64,000 bases of DNA from Yoonia rosea (GCF_900156505.1 NZ_FTPR01000003.1:1-64000); one strand, 5' to 3'; positions 8,568 to 17,303 are shown, numbered from the stretch's first letter. Program-made: numbers and translations. The notes: generated by a model from the sequence alone, not told the origin.

Positions 8568-9188
8568 TTACTCCCACTTATAATTAAAACTCACCGATAT
8601 CCGTTCTTCTTCAGACATATTCATCGGCACCTCGTGCCGTAGCCAGCTTTCCCAGAGCAGCACATCACCGACCTCTGGTTTCGCATAAAAGAAAGTCCGC
8701 AGCTCGTCGCGCGCGTCTTTCATGCGTGTGGGTGCGGCCATCATCATGGCAAGGCGGGGGTCTTCGAATTTGATCGCACTCGCGCCGTCCGGCATCGCGA
8801 CGTAGGTTGTGCCGCTGATCACCGAATGGGGGTGGATATGGCCGGTGTGGATGCCGCCCTCGGGAAGGATGTTGATCCAGATATCCTCAAGCTGCAGTTT
8901 CTTGTCACCCAGATCGAAGGCGAGGTCCTTGGCGAAGGCCGCGACATGGGCGTCGAGGACCGCGACCAGATCTTTGAAGATCGGGAACCGCCACGGCAGG
9001 TCGCTGAGCGAGGCATAAGAGGTATAGCCCGGATACCCGTGCTCTTCGCACCAGTCTTGGCCGGCTTCGTCATCATCCGCGATGACAAGGCAGGAGTTCT
9101 CAAGCTCGGCAGGGTCAACGGGCGCGCCATGCTCGGAGAGTTTGGCGTGATACAGGCGGGTCGCGAAGAGGGATTTAATTTCTGTCAT
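8568..9188 (-). CDS. Putative 2-oxoglutarate/Fe(II) oxygenase (TIGR02466-like)
   Basis: 206 residues. HIHPHSVISGTTYV (117-130) and WLRHEVPMNMSEEERISVSF (182-201) give a double-stranded beta-helix arrangement: histidines near 117-121 and His185 as probable Fe ligands, Arg196 as a probable 2-oxoglutarate contact. This fits the conserved hypothetical family TIGR02466, often called putative 2OG-Fe(II) oxygenase; the substrate is unknown. Its position between ribosomal protein genes invites the guess of a ribosomal substrate, since prolyl- and arginyl-hydroxylases of ribosomal proteins are in this superfamily, but that is only inference. Confidence 0.72.
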   Translation of the reverse strand: MTEIKSLFATRLYHAKLSEHGAPVDPAELENSCLVIADDDEAGQDWCEEHGYPGYTSYASLSDLPWRFPIFKDLVAVLDAHVAAFAKDLAFDLGDKKLQLEDIWINILPEGGIHTGHIHPHSVISGTTYVAMPDGASAIKFEDPRLAMMMAAPTRMKDARDELRTFFYAKPEVGDVLLWESWLRHEVPMNMSEEERISVSFNYKWE

Positions 9189-9266
9189 ACAGGTGTCTTA
9201 GCGCAGGCATTGTGGTAGTGCGAGAACAAGATGCGTCAGGCGCTGCAACTCTTTGTCTGCAAGGGG

Positions 9267-9295
9267 TTGCTTTGTGTAGCGATGGGGTCTAAACG
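9267..9295 (+). promoter_or_regulatory. Promoter of the rpmC-rpmD (spc) unit
   Basis: TTGCTT (9267-9272), 17 bp, TAAACG (9290-9295), then GCGC. The spacing and GC-rich discriminator match the other ribosomal promoters in the window, though the spacer is G-rich rather than C-rich. It is needed because rplP's terminator and two opposite-strand genes precede rpmC. Confidence 0.65.
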
Positions 9296-9375
9296 GCGCA
9301 CTTCTACCCCCACTCCATCGGGAATCGGGTGACGTTTCGTACGGCCCGCCGATGATGTTGAAAAAGGAATATGGC

Positions 9376-9582
9376 ATGAACGCCAATGAACTGCGGGCCA
9401 AGACGCCCGACCAGCTCCGTGAAGAGCTGGTGAACCTGAAAAAAGAATCCTTCAATCTGCGCTTTCAGCAGGCCACTGGCCAGTTGGAAAACACAGCAGG
9501 CATCCGTGCGGCACGCCGCAACGCTGCCAAGGTAAAAACAATTCTGAACGAAAAGGCCGCTGCTGCGGCATCGGAGGCTTAA
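9376..9582 (+). CDS. rpmC: 50S ribosomal protein L29
   Basis: 68 residues from ATG at 9376 ([18 protein letters not shown]), a two-helix protein at the tunnel exit beside L23. The core [20 protein letters not shown] is conserved. An AAAAAGGAAT RBS directly upstream supports this start rather than the in-frame ATG at 9352. It is the first gene of the spc unit. Confidence 0.96.
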   Translation: MNANELRAKTPDQLREELVNLKKESFNLRFQQATGQLENTAGIRAARRNAAKVKTILNEKAAAAASEA

Positions 9583-9585
9583 TCC

Positions 9586-9816
9586 ATGCCTAAGCGTATC
9601 CTGCAAGGGGTTGTGACAAGCAACCAGAACGCCCAGACCGTCACTGTATCGGTCGAGCGCCGTTTCAAGCACCCGCTGCTTCAGAAAACTGTTCGTAAGT
9701 CCAAGAAGTACCGGGCACATGACGAGCAAAATGCTTTCAACGTTGGCGATACCGTCCGTATTCAGGAATGTGCGCCGAAATCGAAAACCAAACGCTGGGA
9801 GGTTATTGCTTCTTAA
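9586..9816 (+). CDS. rpsQ: 30S ribosomal protein S17
   Basis: 76 residues, complete OB-fold protein: [40 protein letters not shown] and [18 protein letters not shown] are the conserved blocks. It follows rpmC by 3 nt. An 81-nt gap precedes rplN, longer than other gaps in the unit. Confidence 0.98.
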   Translation: MPKRILQGVVTSNQNAQTVTVSVERRFKHPLLQKTVRKSKKYRAHDEQNAFNVGDTVRIQECAPKSKTKRWEVIAS

Positions 9817-9897
9817 GCAATAGCACCCGGTTCAAACGAAACCCTGGGCCCCCGGACGGAAATCGGGACTTGCTCATAGGTCGGAAAAGGAAACCAA

Positions 9898-10266
9898 ATG
9901 ATCCAGATGCAGACCAATCTGGATGTTGCTGACAACAGCGGCGCTCGCCGTGTTCAGTGCATCAAGGTTCTGGGTGGTTCTCACCGTCGTTACGCCAGTG
10001 TTGGAGACATCATTGTTGTTTCGGTGAAAGAGGCCATTCCACGCGGTCGCGTAAAGAAGGGTGACGTCCGTAAGGCCGTCGTCGTACGCACCGCCAAAGA
10101 AGTACGCCGCGACGATGGCACAGCCATCCGTTTTGACAGCAACGCTGCTGTCATCCTCAACAACAACAACGAGCCGATCGGTACACGTATCTTTGGCCCA
10201 GTTGTTCGTGAGTTGCGCGCAAAGAACTTCATGAAAATCATCTCACTCGCTCCGGAGGTGCTGTAA
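9898..10266 (+). CDS. rplN: 50S ribosomal protein L14
   Basis: 122 residues, the universal length, with [20 protein letters not shown] and ALKV-type RNA-binding motifs, plus the ARIFGPV-type end ([20 protein letters not shown]). L14 forms intersubunit bridge B8 and is the RsfS target. The RBS GGAAAAGGAAACC precedes ATG. Confidence 0.98.
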   Translation: MIQMQTNLDVADNSGARRVQCIKVLGGSHRRYASVGDIIVVSVKEAIPRGRVKKGDVRKAVVVRTAKEVRRDDGTAIRFDSNAAVILNNNNEPIGTRIFGPVVRELRAKNFMKIISLAPEVL

Positions 10267-10268
10267 CC

Positions 10269-10574
10269 ATGGCTGCGAAACTCCGTAAAGGTGACGAAGT
10301 GATCGTCCTTGCCGGTAAGGATAAGGGTAAGAAGGGCACAATCAGCTCTGTTGACCCCAAGTCCGGCAAAGCTGTTGTCGATGGCATCAATGTTGCTGTG
10401 CGTCACCAGAAGCAAACACAAGCGACACAGGGTGGCCGCACGCCAAAGGCGATGCCGATCCAGCTGTCCAACCTCGCGATCGTTGACAAGAATGGCAAAG
10501 CGACCCGTGTTGGCTTCCGTATGGATGGCGACAACAAGGTGCGTTTCGCCAAGACAACAGGGGATGTGATCTGA
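10269..10574 (+). CDS. rplX: 50S ribosomal protein L24
   Basis: 101 residues. The KOW motif is at [19 protein letters not shown], followed by [21 protein letters not shown]24 initiates 50S assembly. It lies 2 nt after rplN and overlaps the rplE ATG by 1 nt (TGATG). Confidence 0.98.
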   Translation: MAAKLRKGDEVIVLAGKDKGKKGTISSVDPKSGKAVVDGINVAVRHQKQTQATQGGRTPKAMPIQLSNLAIVDKNGKATRVGFRMDGDNKVRFAKTTGDVI

Positions 10575-11137
10575 TGCTTGATACTGCAAACTATACCCCC
10601 CGTCTCAAGGACCTCTACAAGGCCACCATCCGTGGTGCCCTGAAAGAAGAGTTCGGTTACAAAAACGAGATGCAGATCCCGAAGCTGGACAAAATTGTCC
10701 TGAACATCGGCTGCGGTGCAGAAGCTGTCCGTGACAGCAAGAAAGCAAAAACCGCGCAGGAAGATCTGACAACAATCGCCGGTCAGAAGGCCATGACAAC
10801 ACACGCCAAGAAATCCATCGCTGGTTTCCGCGTCCGTGAAGACATGCCGCTGGGTGCAAAGGTAACTTTGCGTGGCGACCGTATGTACGAATTCCTTGAT
10901 CGTCTGATCACTGTTGCAATGCCACGTATCCGCGACTTCCGCGGCGTATCCGGCAAATCCTTCGACGGCCGCGGCAACTATGCCACCGGTATCAAAGAGC
11001 ACCTGATCTTCCCAGAAATCAACTTCGACAAGATCGATGAGAACTGGGGCATGGACATCGTGATCTGCACAACAGCGAACACTGACGCTGAAGCAAAGGC
11101 ACTGTTGAAGCACTTCAACATGCCGTTCAACAGCTAA
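10574..11137 (+). CDS. rplE: 50S ribosomal protein L5
   Basis: 187 residues. Conserved blocks are [20 protein letters not shown], the [20 protein letters not shown] core and [19 protein letters not shown]5 binds 5S rRNA and contacts P-site tRNA. It is coupled to rplX by a 1-nt overlap. Confidence 0.98.
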   Translation: MLDTANYTPRLKDLYKATIRGALKEEFGYKNEMQIPKLDKIVLNIGCGAEAVRDSKKAKTAQEDLTTIAGQKAMTTHAKKSIAGFRVREDMPLGAKVTLRGDRMYEFLDRLITVAMPRIRDFRGVSGKSFDGRGNYATGIKEHLIFPEINFDKIDENWGMDIVICTTANTDAEAKALLKHFNMPFNS

Positions 11138-11156
11138 GCGCCAGGGAGATTTAGAG

Positions 11157-11462
11157 ATGGCTAAGAAATCCATGATCGCACGCGAAGTGAAGCGTGAAAA
11201 GCTGGTCAAGCAGTATGCCGAAAAGCGTGCCGCCTTGAAGGCAATCATCAACAACAAAGAGATCGCTGTAGAAGAGCGGTTCAAGGCAACTCTTGAACTT
11301 GCGAAACTGCCACGGAACTCTTCTGCAACGCGTTTGCACAACCGTTGCCAGCTGACCGGGCGTCCACACGCCTATTACCGCAAACTCAAGATCAGCCGGA
11401 TCGCGCTGCGGGACCTTGGTTCCAATGGCGAAATCCCCGGCATGGTCAAGTCTAGCTGGTAA
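11157..11462 (+). CDS. rpsN: 30S ribosomal protein S14 (zinc-independent form)
   Basis: 101 residues, the long form without CxxC pairs: only one cysteine occurs in [20 protein letters not shown]. It is therefore the Zn-independent S14 typical of proteobacteria. [20 protein letters not shown] is the conserved start. The RBS is GGGAG at 11144. Confidence 0.98.
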   Translation: MAKKSMIAREVKREKLVKQYAEKRAALKAIINNKEIAVEERFKATLELAKLPRNSSATRLHNRCQLTGRPHAYYRKLKISRIALRDLGSNGEIPGMVKSSW

Positions 11463-11474
11463 GGAGCACATATT

Positions 11475-11867
11475 ATGAATGATCCTATCGGTGATATGCT
11501 CACACGTATCCGCAACGGCCAGATGCGCGGTAAAGCGTCGGTGGAAACACCTGCGTCCAAACTGCGCGGTTGGGTGTTGGATGTGCTTTCCGACGAAGGC
11601 TACATCCGCGGCTACGAAAAGAAGGATGGCAAAGACGGCCACCCTGCTTTCAGCATCGAATTGAAGTATTACGAGGGTGACCCTGTCATTCGCGAAGTGA
11701 AGCGGGTTTCCAAGCCTGGCCGTCGCGTTTACCTGGGCGCCAATGACATCCCATCCGTCCGTCAGGGCCTGGGTGTGTCGATTGTCTCCACCTCACAAGG
11801 TGTGATGTCGGATGCCAAAGCACGGGCGGCCAATATTGGCGGCGAAGTGCTCTGCACTGTATTCTAA
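11475..11867 (+). CDS. rpsH: 30S ribosomal protein S8
   Basis: 130 residues, complete. Starts [16 protein letters not shown] and ends with the conserved [20 protein letters not shown] segment. S8 binds the central domain of 16S rRNA and in E. coli represses the spc operon at the L5 site; regulation here is not shown by the sequence. Confidence 0.98.
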   Translation: MNDPIGDMLTRIRNGQMRGKASVETPASKLRGWVLDVLSDEGYIRGYEKKDGKDGHPAFSIELKYYEGDPVIREVKRVSKPGRRVYLGANDIPSVRQGLGVSIVSTSQGVMSDAKARAANIGGEVLCTVF

Positions 11868-11876
11868 GGGGATATC

Positions 11877-12410
11877 ATGTCTCGTATTGGTAAAAAACCG
11901 GTTGAGCTGCCCGCAGGCGTTACCGCCTCCGTGTCAGGCCAGACCGTTGAAGTGAAAGGCCCCAAGGGGACCCGTACCTTCAAAGCGACCGACGATGTCA
12001 CCATCACTGTTGATGGCAATGTCGTGACTGTAGAACCACGCGGCAAATCCAAGCGTGCACGCCAGCAGTGGGGCATGAGCCGCACTATGGTTGCAAACTT
12101 GGCCACCGGCGTTTCCGAAGGCTTCAAGAAAGAGCTTGAGCTGTCGGGTGTTGGTTACCGTGCACAGATGCAGGGCAATGTCCTGAACCTGTCATTGGGC
12201 TACAGCCACGATGTTAAGTTTGAGGTGCCTGAGGGCGTCACGGTGACATCTGCAAAGCCAACTGAGATTCTTGTCGAAGGTATCGACGAGCAGCAGGTTG
12301 GTCAGGTTGCGGCGAATATTCGCGCTTGGCGTAAGCCCGAGCCCTACAAGGGCAAAGGGATTAAGTACAAAGGCGAATATATCTTCCGCAAAGAAGGTAA
12401 GAAAAAGTAA
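11877..12410 (+). CDS. rplF: 50S ribosomal protein L6
   Basis: 177 residues. [20 protein letters not shown] opens the first of two related domains; [17 protein letters not shown] near the end is the family signature. L6 sits near the sarcin-ricin loop and the factor-binding site. It follows rpsH by 9 nt. Confidence 0.98.
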   Translation: MSRIGKKPVELPAGVTASVSGQTVEVKGPKGTRTFKATDDVTITVDGNVVTVEPRGKSKRARQQWGMSRTMVANLATGVSEGFKKELELSGVGYRAQMQGNVLNLSLGYSHDVKFEVPEGVTVTSAKPTEILVEGIDEQQVGQVAANIRAWRKPEPYKGKGIKYKGEYIFRKEGKKK

Positions 12411-12421
12411 GGAACGCGATT

Positions 12422-12787
12422 ATGGCAAACAGCAAGAGACAACTGTTTCTGAAGCGCCGCATGCGCGTTCGGAACAAACTTCGCAGCGTCACAGCCAACC
12501 AAGGCCGTGCACGTCTGTCGGTACACCGCTCGAACAAAAACATCAGCGCCCAGCTGATCGACGACGTCAACGGCGTAACACTCGCCTCAGCGTCTTCGCT
12601 CGAAAAGGACCTTGGTGTCGTTGGCAAGAACAACATCGAAGCCGCTGCGAAAGTGGGCGCTGCAATTGCAGAGCGCGCGAAGAAGGCCGGTGTCGAGGTT
12701 GCTTACTTCGACCGTGGCGGTTTCCTCTTTCACGGCAAGATCAAGGCTTTGGCCGAGGCAGCCCGTGAAGGTGGTCTGAAGATCTAA
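12422..12787 (+). CDS. rplR: 50S ribosomal protein L18
   Basis: 121 residues with [18 protein letters not shown] and the [21 protein letters not shown]-terminal signature. L18 binds 5S rRNA. It follows rplF by 11 nt. The gap to rpsE (132 nt) is unusually long for this unit and holds two hairpins. Confidence 0.98.
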   Translation: MANSKRQLFLKRRMRVRNKLRSVTANQGRARLSVHRSNKNISAQLIDDVNGVTLASASSLEKDLGVVGKNNIEAAAKVGAAIAERAKKAGVEVAYFDRGGFLFHGKIKALAEAAREGGLKI

Positions 12788-12793
12788 CGGTGT

Positions 12794-12813
12794 GGGTGGG
12801 TTTTTGCCCACCC
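12794..12813 (+). repeat. GGGTGGG/CCCACCC hairpin between rplR and rpsE
   Basis: GGGTGGG (12794-12800), loop TTTTTG, CCCACCC (12807-12813). A near-copy of the stem occurs between rpoA and rplQ at 19211-19232. It could be an mRNA processing or stability element. Its 5' arm could alternatively pair with the 3' arm of the hairpin at 12828-12848, because both contain GTGGGT/ACCCAC. Confidence 0.5.
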
Positions 12814-12827
12814 TACCAACCCCCTGT

Positions 12828-12848
12828 AGTGTGGGTGTAACCCACGCT
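12828..12848 (+). repeat. 9-bp hairpin with GTA triloop upstream of rpsE
   Basis: AGTGTGGGT-GTA-ACCCACGCT is a 9-bp stem (one T·G at stem position 3) with a GTA loop. It has the same architecture as the elements after tuf (301-321) and rplP (7980-8000), with a different stem sequence. Confidence 0.55.
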
Positions 12849-12919
12849 CGATGATCCGGCGCCTATGGCGACCCGCGATTGGACAACGCCTTCGGGCAGT
12901 AAAACAAAGGACGCCATCA

Positions 12920-13498
12920 ATGGCAGAACGTGAAAACCGCGGCCGCGGCCGCAACCGTGAAGAGCAAGCCCCAGAGTTTGCGGACCGTCTGGTCGCAATC
13001 AACCGGGTCTCGAAAACAGTTAAAGGCGGTAAGCGCTTTGGCTTCGCAGCACTTGTTGTTGTTGGCGACCAAAAAGGTCGTGTCGGCTTTGGCAAAGGGA
13101 AAGCCAAGGAAGTTCCTGAGGCGATCCGTAAAGCCACCGAGCAAGCCAAGCGCCAGATGATCCGCGTTGCACTGCGCGATGGCCGTACGCTGCACCACGA
13201 TATCGAGGGCCGTCACGGCGCTGGTAAAGTCGTGATGCGCACAGCCCCAGTGGGTACCGGTATCATCGCCGGTGGTCCAATGCGTGCCGTGTTCGAAATG
13301 TTGGGTGTGCAGGATGTTGTATCCAAGTCGATCGGTTCGCAGAACCCTTACAACATGATCCGTGCCACCATGAACGGTCTGAGCAAAGAGCAATCCCCAC
13401 GCAACGTCGCCCAGCGTCGTGGTAAGAAGGTTGCTGATATTCTGCCCAAGCGTGACGAAGCCCCAGCGGCCGAAGCACCTGCTGAAGCTGACGCGTAA
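12920..13498 (+). CDS. rpsE: 30S ribosomal protein S5
   Basis: 192 residues from ATG at 12920 ([15 protein letters not shown]), with an AAAGG RBS nine bases upstream; the longer frame to 12851 is leader. The S5 dsRBD signature [20 protein letters not shown] and [20 protein letters not shown] are present. S5 shapes the mRNA entry channel and translational accuracy. The C-terminus carries an Ala/Glu-rich tail ([14 protein letters not shown]), a weaker version of the L3 tail. Confidence 0.97.
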   Translation: MAERENRGRGRNREEQAPEFADRLVAINRVSKTVKGGKRFGFAALVVVGDQKGRVGFGKGKAKEVPEAIRKATEQAKRQMIRVALRDGRTLHHDIEGRHGAGKVVMRTAPVGTGIIAGGPMRAVFEMLGVQDVVSKSIGSQNPYNMIRATMNGLSKEQSPRNVAQRRGKKVADILPKRDEAPAAEAPAEADA

Positions 13499-13511
13499 GG
13501 AGAACTGACAG

Positions 13512-13700
13512 ATGGCTAAAACAATCGTCGTCAAGCAGATCGGCTCCCCGATCCGCCGCCCCGAAAAGCAGCGCGCAACGCTGATCGGCCTGGGCCTGAA
13601 CAAAATGAACCGCACCAAAGAGCTGGAAGATACACCTTCCGTGCGTGGTATGGTGAACTCTATCCCTCACCTCGTCGAGATCATCGAAGAGCGCGGATAA
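13512..13700 (+). CDS. rpmD: 50S ribosomal protein L30
   Basis: 62 residues, complete: [20 protein letters not shown] and [20 protein letters not shown] are conserved. The RBS AAGGAGAA precedes ATG. It ends this transcription unit; rplO, usually next, comes 765 nt later. Confidence 0.98.
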   Translation: MAKTIVVKQIGSPIRRPEKQRATLIGLGLNKMNRTKELEDTPSVRGMVNSIPHLVEIIEERG

Positions 13701-13741
13701 GTGGTGCCGGGGTAACCCCCGACTGCCCTGAGAACAAATTG

Positions 13742-13769
13742 AAGCCCTCGGGAAACCGAGGGCTTTTTC
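13742..13769 (+). terminator. Rho-independent terminator after rpmD
   Basis: AAGCCCTCGG-GAAA-CCGAGGGCTT (13742-13765) is a perfect 10-bp stem with a GAAA tetraloop, followed by TTT. It ends the rpmC-rpmD unit. Confidence 0.95.
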
Positions 13770-13917
13770 TTTGGGCAGAATGAAAACTTTGACATGCAAA
13801 TGCTGCATGGCGGCATTTCTGATGCTGCAGTTGCACAATAACGGCCTGCGTCCTAGCTATTGGGTGAGAAACATCGCCGTCGCGGTGTCACAACACGCAA
13901 TTGAAAGGACGAAAGTC

Positions 13918-14151
13918 ATGTCTATTACGACCAATACATTCGCCCCCGCCCAAATCGGTGCGCGTATATCCGCACGCATCTCTGCCCAACTGGCCGCTTT
14001 GAAAGAGGCGCGCGCGCAAAAGGCGGTTTACTACAAAGTCAGAACCCAATTGAACCGCATGTCAGACCGCGAGTTGGCCGATATCGGCACGAACCGTCTC
14101 CTGATCGACGATCTGGCACGCGAAGCGGCTTTTGGCACAGCGGAACGGTGA
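13918..14151 (+). CDS. DUF1127 (YjiS-like) small basic protein
   Basis: 77 residues from ATG at 13918 (MSITTNTFAPAQ) with GAAAGGACG as RBS; the longer upstream frame has no family support. The C-terminal part, LNRMSDRELADIGTNRLLID, is the DUF1127 signature; an Arg-rich central helix precedes it. In Rhodobacter and Agrobacterium related small proteins affect RNA turnover, stress and phosphate or sRNA networks, so an RNA-linked role is plausible but not shown here. It is a monocistronic insertion in the spc cluster between the rpmD terminator and the rplO promoter. Confidence 0.85.
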   Translation: MSITTNTFAPAQIGARISARISAQLAALKEARAQKAVYYKVRTQLNRMSDRELADIGTNRLLIDDLAREAAFGTAER

Positions 14152-14158
14152 ATTGAGG

Positions 14159-14182
14159 TAAGGTGGATCAAGATCCACCTTA
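14159..14182 (+). repeat. 24-bp palindrome after the DUF1127 gene
   Basis: TAAGGTGGATC-AA-GATCCACCTTA is a perfect inverted repeat starting 8 nt after the stop codon. It lacks a T-run but has CTTT soon after, so it may be a weak terminator or a 3'-end stabilising stem. Confidence 0.6.
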
Positions 14183-14340
14183 CGCTTTGGAATGATGGCG
14201 CCTCGCAGGGAACTGCGGGGCGTTTGTTTTCCGGCGCAGCCAGCGGCAGAAATGATGCGCATCTATGGGTTGCATAACTTCTATTTTTGCCGCGATTTTC
14301 TGTATCCCTGCGCGCATCGCTTTCAACCGACATCCCATTC

Positions 14341-14369
14341 TTGACGCCAACCATCCCCCCGTCTATACG
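14341..14369 (+). promoter_or_regulatory. Promoter of the rplO-secY-adk unit
   Basis: TTGACG (14341-14346), a C-rich 17-bp spacer, TATACG (14364-14369), then CCAGC. It is the closest to consensus among the five ribosomal promoters of this window. Confidence 0.78.
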
Positions 14370-14374
14370 CCAGC

Positions 14375-14399
14375 AGTCGGCAGGCGTCCGCCTCCGACT
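14375..14399 (+). promoter_or_regulatory. 5'-terminal stem-loop of the rplO transcript
   Basis: AGTCGG (14375-14380) pairs with CCGACT (14394-14399), with an inner AGGCG/CGCCT helix. The predicted transcription start is at about 14376, so this would be the very 5' end of the mRNA. Confidence 0.5.
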
Positions 14400-14465
14400 C
14401 AGATGTAACGCCGTGTTTGGCCGCTCCCGTCGCTGGGGGCCAATTCCGGCAAAAGGAGAAGCGAC

Positions 14466-14939
14466 ATGAAACTGAACGAACTCTCAGACAACCCAGGCGC
14501 CACCAAAGGCAAAAAGCGTATTGGCCGTGGTCCAGGTTCCGGCAAAGGTAAGACCGGTGGCCGTGGTATTAAAGGTCAAAAATCGCGTTCCGGCGTAGCC
14601 ATCAAAGGCTATGAGGGCGGCCAGATGCCACTCTACCAGCGTCTGCCAAAGCGTGGCTTCAACAAGCCGAACCGCAAGTCTTTCGCTGTGATCAACCTTG
14701 GTTTGATCCAGAAATTCATAGACGAAGGCAAGATCGACGTCAAAGCAGACATCACCGAAGATGCCCTGATCGCGTCCGGTCTGGTGCGTCGCAAGAAGGA
14801 CGGTATCCGCGTTCTTGCCAAAGGCGATTTCAAAGCCAAAGCAACGATTGCTGTCACCGGTGCCTCCAAGGGCGCTGTTGAGGCGGTTGAAAAGGCTGGC
14901 GGCACATTGACCGTCACAGCACCGGCCGCGGCTGAGTAA
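14466..14939 (+). CDS. rplO: 50S ribosomal protein L15
   Basis: 157 residues: [20 protein letters not shown], the Gly-rich [20 protein letters not shown] arm and [17 protein letters not shown] are diagnostic. The RBS AAAAGGAGAAGCG precedes ATG at 14466. It begins a unit with secY and adk and has its own promoter. Confidence 0.98.
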   Translation: MKLNELSDNPGATKGKKRIGRGPGSGKGKTGGRGIKGQKSRSGVAIKGYEGGQMPLYQRLPKRGFNKPNRKSFAVINLGLIQKFIDEGKIDVKADITEDALIASGLVRRKKDGIRVLAKGDFKAKATIAVTGASKGAVEAVEKAGGTLTVTAPAAAE

Positions 14940-14989
14940 GACCTTGTGAGCGGCGTCACCGTCGCTTACATAGCTCTTCAAGTTTTCCC

Positions 14990-15025
14990 AAACGCCGCGA
15001 TCCGGGAAACGGTATCGCGGCGTTT
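14990..15025 (+). other. Stem-loop between rplO and secY
   Basis: AAACGCCGCGAT (14990-15001) pairs with ATCGCGGCGTTT (15014-15025), a perfect 12-bp stem with a short inner CC/GG helix. The 3' side ends in TTTCTATT, a poor T-run, so partial termination or mRNA stabilisation is more likely than full termination, since secY has no obvious promoter of its own. Confidence 0.6.
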
Positions 15026-15044
15026 CTATTGAAAAGAGACCCAT

Positions 15045-16403
15045 ATGGCTTCTGCAGCAGAGCAAATGGCAGCCAACGTCAGTTGGAGCGCCTTCGGCAA
15101 AGCAACTGAACTGCGTCAGCGCATCCTGTTTACGATTGGTTTGCTGATTATCTACCGTCTTGGCACCTTCATTCCGGTTCCCGGCATTGACGGTATTGCC
15201 TTGCAGCAGTTCATGGAAGACGCGCAGTCGGGCATTGGTGGCATCCTGTCGATGTTCACCGGTGGTGCCCTGTCGCGCATGGCGATCTTTACGCTCGGCA
15301 TTATGCCCTACATCTCTGCCTCGATCGTGATGCAGCTTTTGGGATCCATGTGGGAGCCGCTCAAGAACCTCAAGAAAGAGGGGGAGCAGGGGCGCCGCAA
15401 GCTGAACCAATATACCCGTTACTTCACCGTCATTCTGGCCACGGCACAGGCGTACGGCCTTGCTGTCAGCCTTGAAGCGGGCGGTCTTGCGGCTGATCCG
15501 GGCCTGTTTTTCCAGGCTTCGACTGTCATCACCATCGTTGGTGGCTGTATGTTCCTGATGTGGCTGGGTGAGCAGATCACGGCACGCGGTATCGGCAACG
15601 GTATCTCTTTGATCATCTTCGTTGGCATTATTGCCGAAATCCCTGCAGCACTTGCGCAGTTCCTGTCGCAGGGCCGGTCCGGCGCGATCAGCCCGCTGGT
15701 CATCATCGGGATTATCCTGATGCTGATCGTGGTTCTGACCTTTGTTGTTTTCATGGAACGGTCACTGCGCAAGATCCACATCCAGTACCCGCGCCAGCAG
15801 CGCGGCATGAAGGTTTATGACGGCTCCACCAGCCACCTGCCGATCAAGGTGAACCCCGCAGGTGTCATCCCTGCGATTTTTGCCTCTGCCTTGCTCTTGC
15901 TGCCAACGACGATCAGTACATTCAGCGGCGGATCATCCGGCCCCTTGATGTCGACCATTCTGGCGCTCTTTGGTCCTGGCCAGCCGCTCTATCTGATCTT
16001 CTTTGGCGGCATGATCATTTTCTTCACGTATTTCTACACCCGTGAAGTTGCCTTCAAGACCGAAGACGTCGCCGAGAACCTGAAAAACCAGAACGGCTTT
16101 GTGCCCGGCATTCGCCCCGGCAAGAAGACCGAGGAATATCTCGACTACGTCGTCACGCGAATTCTTGTGCTGGGCTCGGGGTATCTGGCGCTTGTGGCGC
16201 TATTGCCCGAGATTATCCGCGCCGAACTGTCGATCCCGTTCTACTTTGGCGGCACATCAATCCTGATTATTGTGTCTGTGGGTATGGACACGATCCAGCA
16301 AATCCAGTCACACTTGGTGGCACATCAATACGAAGGCCTGATTGAGAAGTCTCAATTGCGTGGCAAGCGTAGCGCAAAACGTAAAGGGCCATCACGCCGA
16401 TGA
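15045..16403 (+). CDS. secY: Protein translocase subunit SecY
   Basis: 452 residues with ten predicted membrane helices. Conserved features are [14 protein letters not shown] in the first helix region (plug follows), [15 protein letters not shown], and the cytoplasmic loop [20 protein letters not shown] near residue 360. SecY forms the SecYEG channel for protein export and membrane insertion. The stop overlaps the adk start (ATGA at 16400), so translation is coupled. Confidence 0.98.
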   Translation: MASAAEQMAANVSWSAFGKATELRQRILFTIGLLIIYRLGTFIPVPGIDGIALQQFMEDAQSGIGGILSMFTGGALSRMAIFTLGIMPYISASIVMQLLGSMWEPLKNLKKEGEQGRRKLNQYTRYFTVILATAQAYGLAVSLEAGGLAADPGLFFQASTVITIVGGCMFLMWLGEQITARGIGNGISLIIFVGIIAEIPAALAQFLSQGRSGAISPLVIIGIILMLIVVLTFVVFMERSLRKIHIQYPRQQRGMKVYDGSTSHLPIKVNPAGVIPAIFASALLLLPTTISTFSGGSSGPLMSTILALFGPGQPLYLIFFGGMIIFFTYFYTREVAFKTEDVAENLKNQNGFVPGIRPGKKTEEYLDYVVTRILVLGSGYLALVALLPEIIRAELSIPFYFGGTSILIIVSVGMDTIQQIQSHLVAHQYEGLIEKSQLRGKRSAKRKGPSRR

Positions 16404-17059
16404 ATATCATTCTGCTGGGACCGCCGGGGGCGGGTAAGGGAACACAGGCACGCAAGCTTGTTGAAGAACGCAACATGGTGCAGCTCAGCACTGGCGATAT
16501 GCTGCGCGCCGCCCGCACCAGCGGAACCGAAATGGGCAAGACTGTTGCGGCCGTTATGGACCGTGGTGATCTTGTGACTGATGAGATCGTGATCGGGCTT
16601 ATCCGCGAACAGCTTGAAAGTGACGACGGCAAGGGCGGATATATCTTTGACGGCTTTCCGCGCACATTGGCGCAGGCTGATGCGTTGGGAAATCTCCTGG
16701 TCGAGATGGGTGAGAACCTTGACTGCGTGATCGAGATGCAAGTCGACGATGAGGCGCTTGTTGATCGCATCACCGCACGCTCGACCTGTGCTGATTGTGG
16801 TGAAGTCTATAATGACAATACCAAGCCGATCCCGGCGAATGGTAAATGCGGCAAGTGTGGCGGCACAAATTTCCAGCGCCGTGCCGATGACAACGCGGAC
16901 AGCCTGCGGACCCGTTTGATGGCCTATTACAAGCAAACGAGCCCGTTGGTCGGTTACTACTATGCCAAGGGTGATCTGAAATCTGTGGATGGTCTGGCCA
17001 GCATGGATGACGTCGCCACCAGCATCGCTTCCGCGCTGCGGCAAAGCGAAAAAAACTGA
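16400..17059 (+). CDS. adk: Adenylate kinase (long form with four-cysteine lid)
   Basis: 219 residues. P-loop GPPGAGKG (7-14), the FDGFPRT motif (83-89) and a lid carrying Cys130, Cys133, Cys150 and Cys153, which in this family bind zinc. It interconverts ATP + AMP and 2 ADP. The secY-adk pair is a common arrangement. An RBS-bearing overlap with secY suggests co-expression. Confidence 0.98.
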   Translation: MNIILLGPPGAGKGTQARKLVEERNMVQLSTGDMLRAARTSGTEMGKTVAAVMDRGDLVTDEIVIGLIREQLESDDGKGGYIFDGFPRTLAQADALGNLLVEMGENLDCVIEMQVDDEALVDRITARSTCADCGEVYNDNTKPIPANGKCGKCGGTNFQRRADDNADSLRTRLMAYYKQTSPLVGYYYAKGDLKSVDGLASMDDVATSIASALRQSEKN

Positions 17060-17117
17060 TATTTCGCAGCGGGGCAGGGCGGAATTGGCAAATTGCCTTT
17101 TGCGCCGCCTCAGCGCC

Positions 17118-17146
17118 TTGACGCCTCGGCAAATGCCCCCTAAACA
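17118..17146 (+). promoter_or_regulatory. Promoter of the rpsM-rpsK-rpoA (alpha) unit
   Basis: TTGACG (17118-17123), a 17-bp spacer ending CCCCC, TAAACA (17141-17146), then GCGCC. Same spacing and discriminator type as the other ribosomal promoters. A small hairpin, TCCC-ACAT-GGGA (17153-17164), sits at the predicted transcript 5' end. Confidence 0.7.
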
Positions 17147-17303
17147 GCGCCATCCCACATGGGAATCATTTTGTGGTTAACGGGTCGCCCCCGAAGATCA
17201 CAAGGCACCTCGATATGACGCAGCCCGGCGCCCTAAAGGTCCGGGCTTCCGTTGTGAAAAAAGGGTCTGGAACGACGGACCCGCAACGAAAAGGAATAGC
17301 AAC

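Larger units (their letters stand above)
14152..14465 (+). other. Intergenic region between the DUF1127 gene and rplO
   Basis: This 314-nt stretch holds no gene I can support. It contains a 24-bp palindrome (14159-14182), the rplO promoter (14341-14369) and a leader stem-loop (14375-14399). Between 14183 and 14340 nothing was recognised; a small RNA from the DUF1127 3' region is possible, by analogy to CcsR RNAs of Rhodobacter, but the CCUCCUCCC anti-SD loops that mark those were not seen. Confidence 0.6.
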
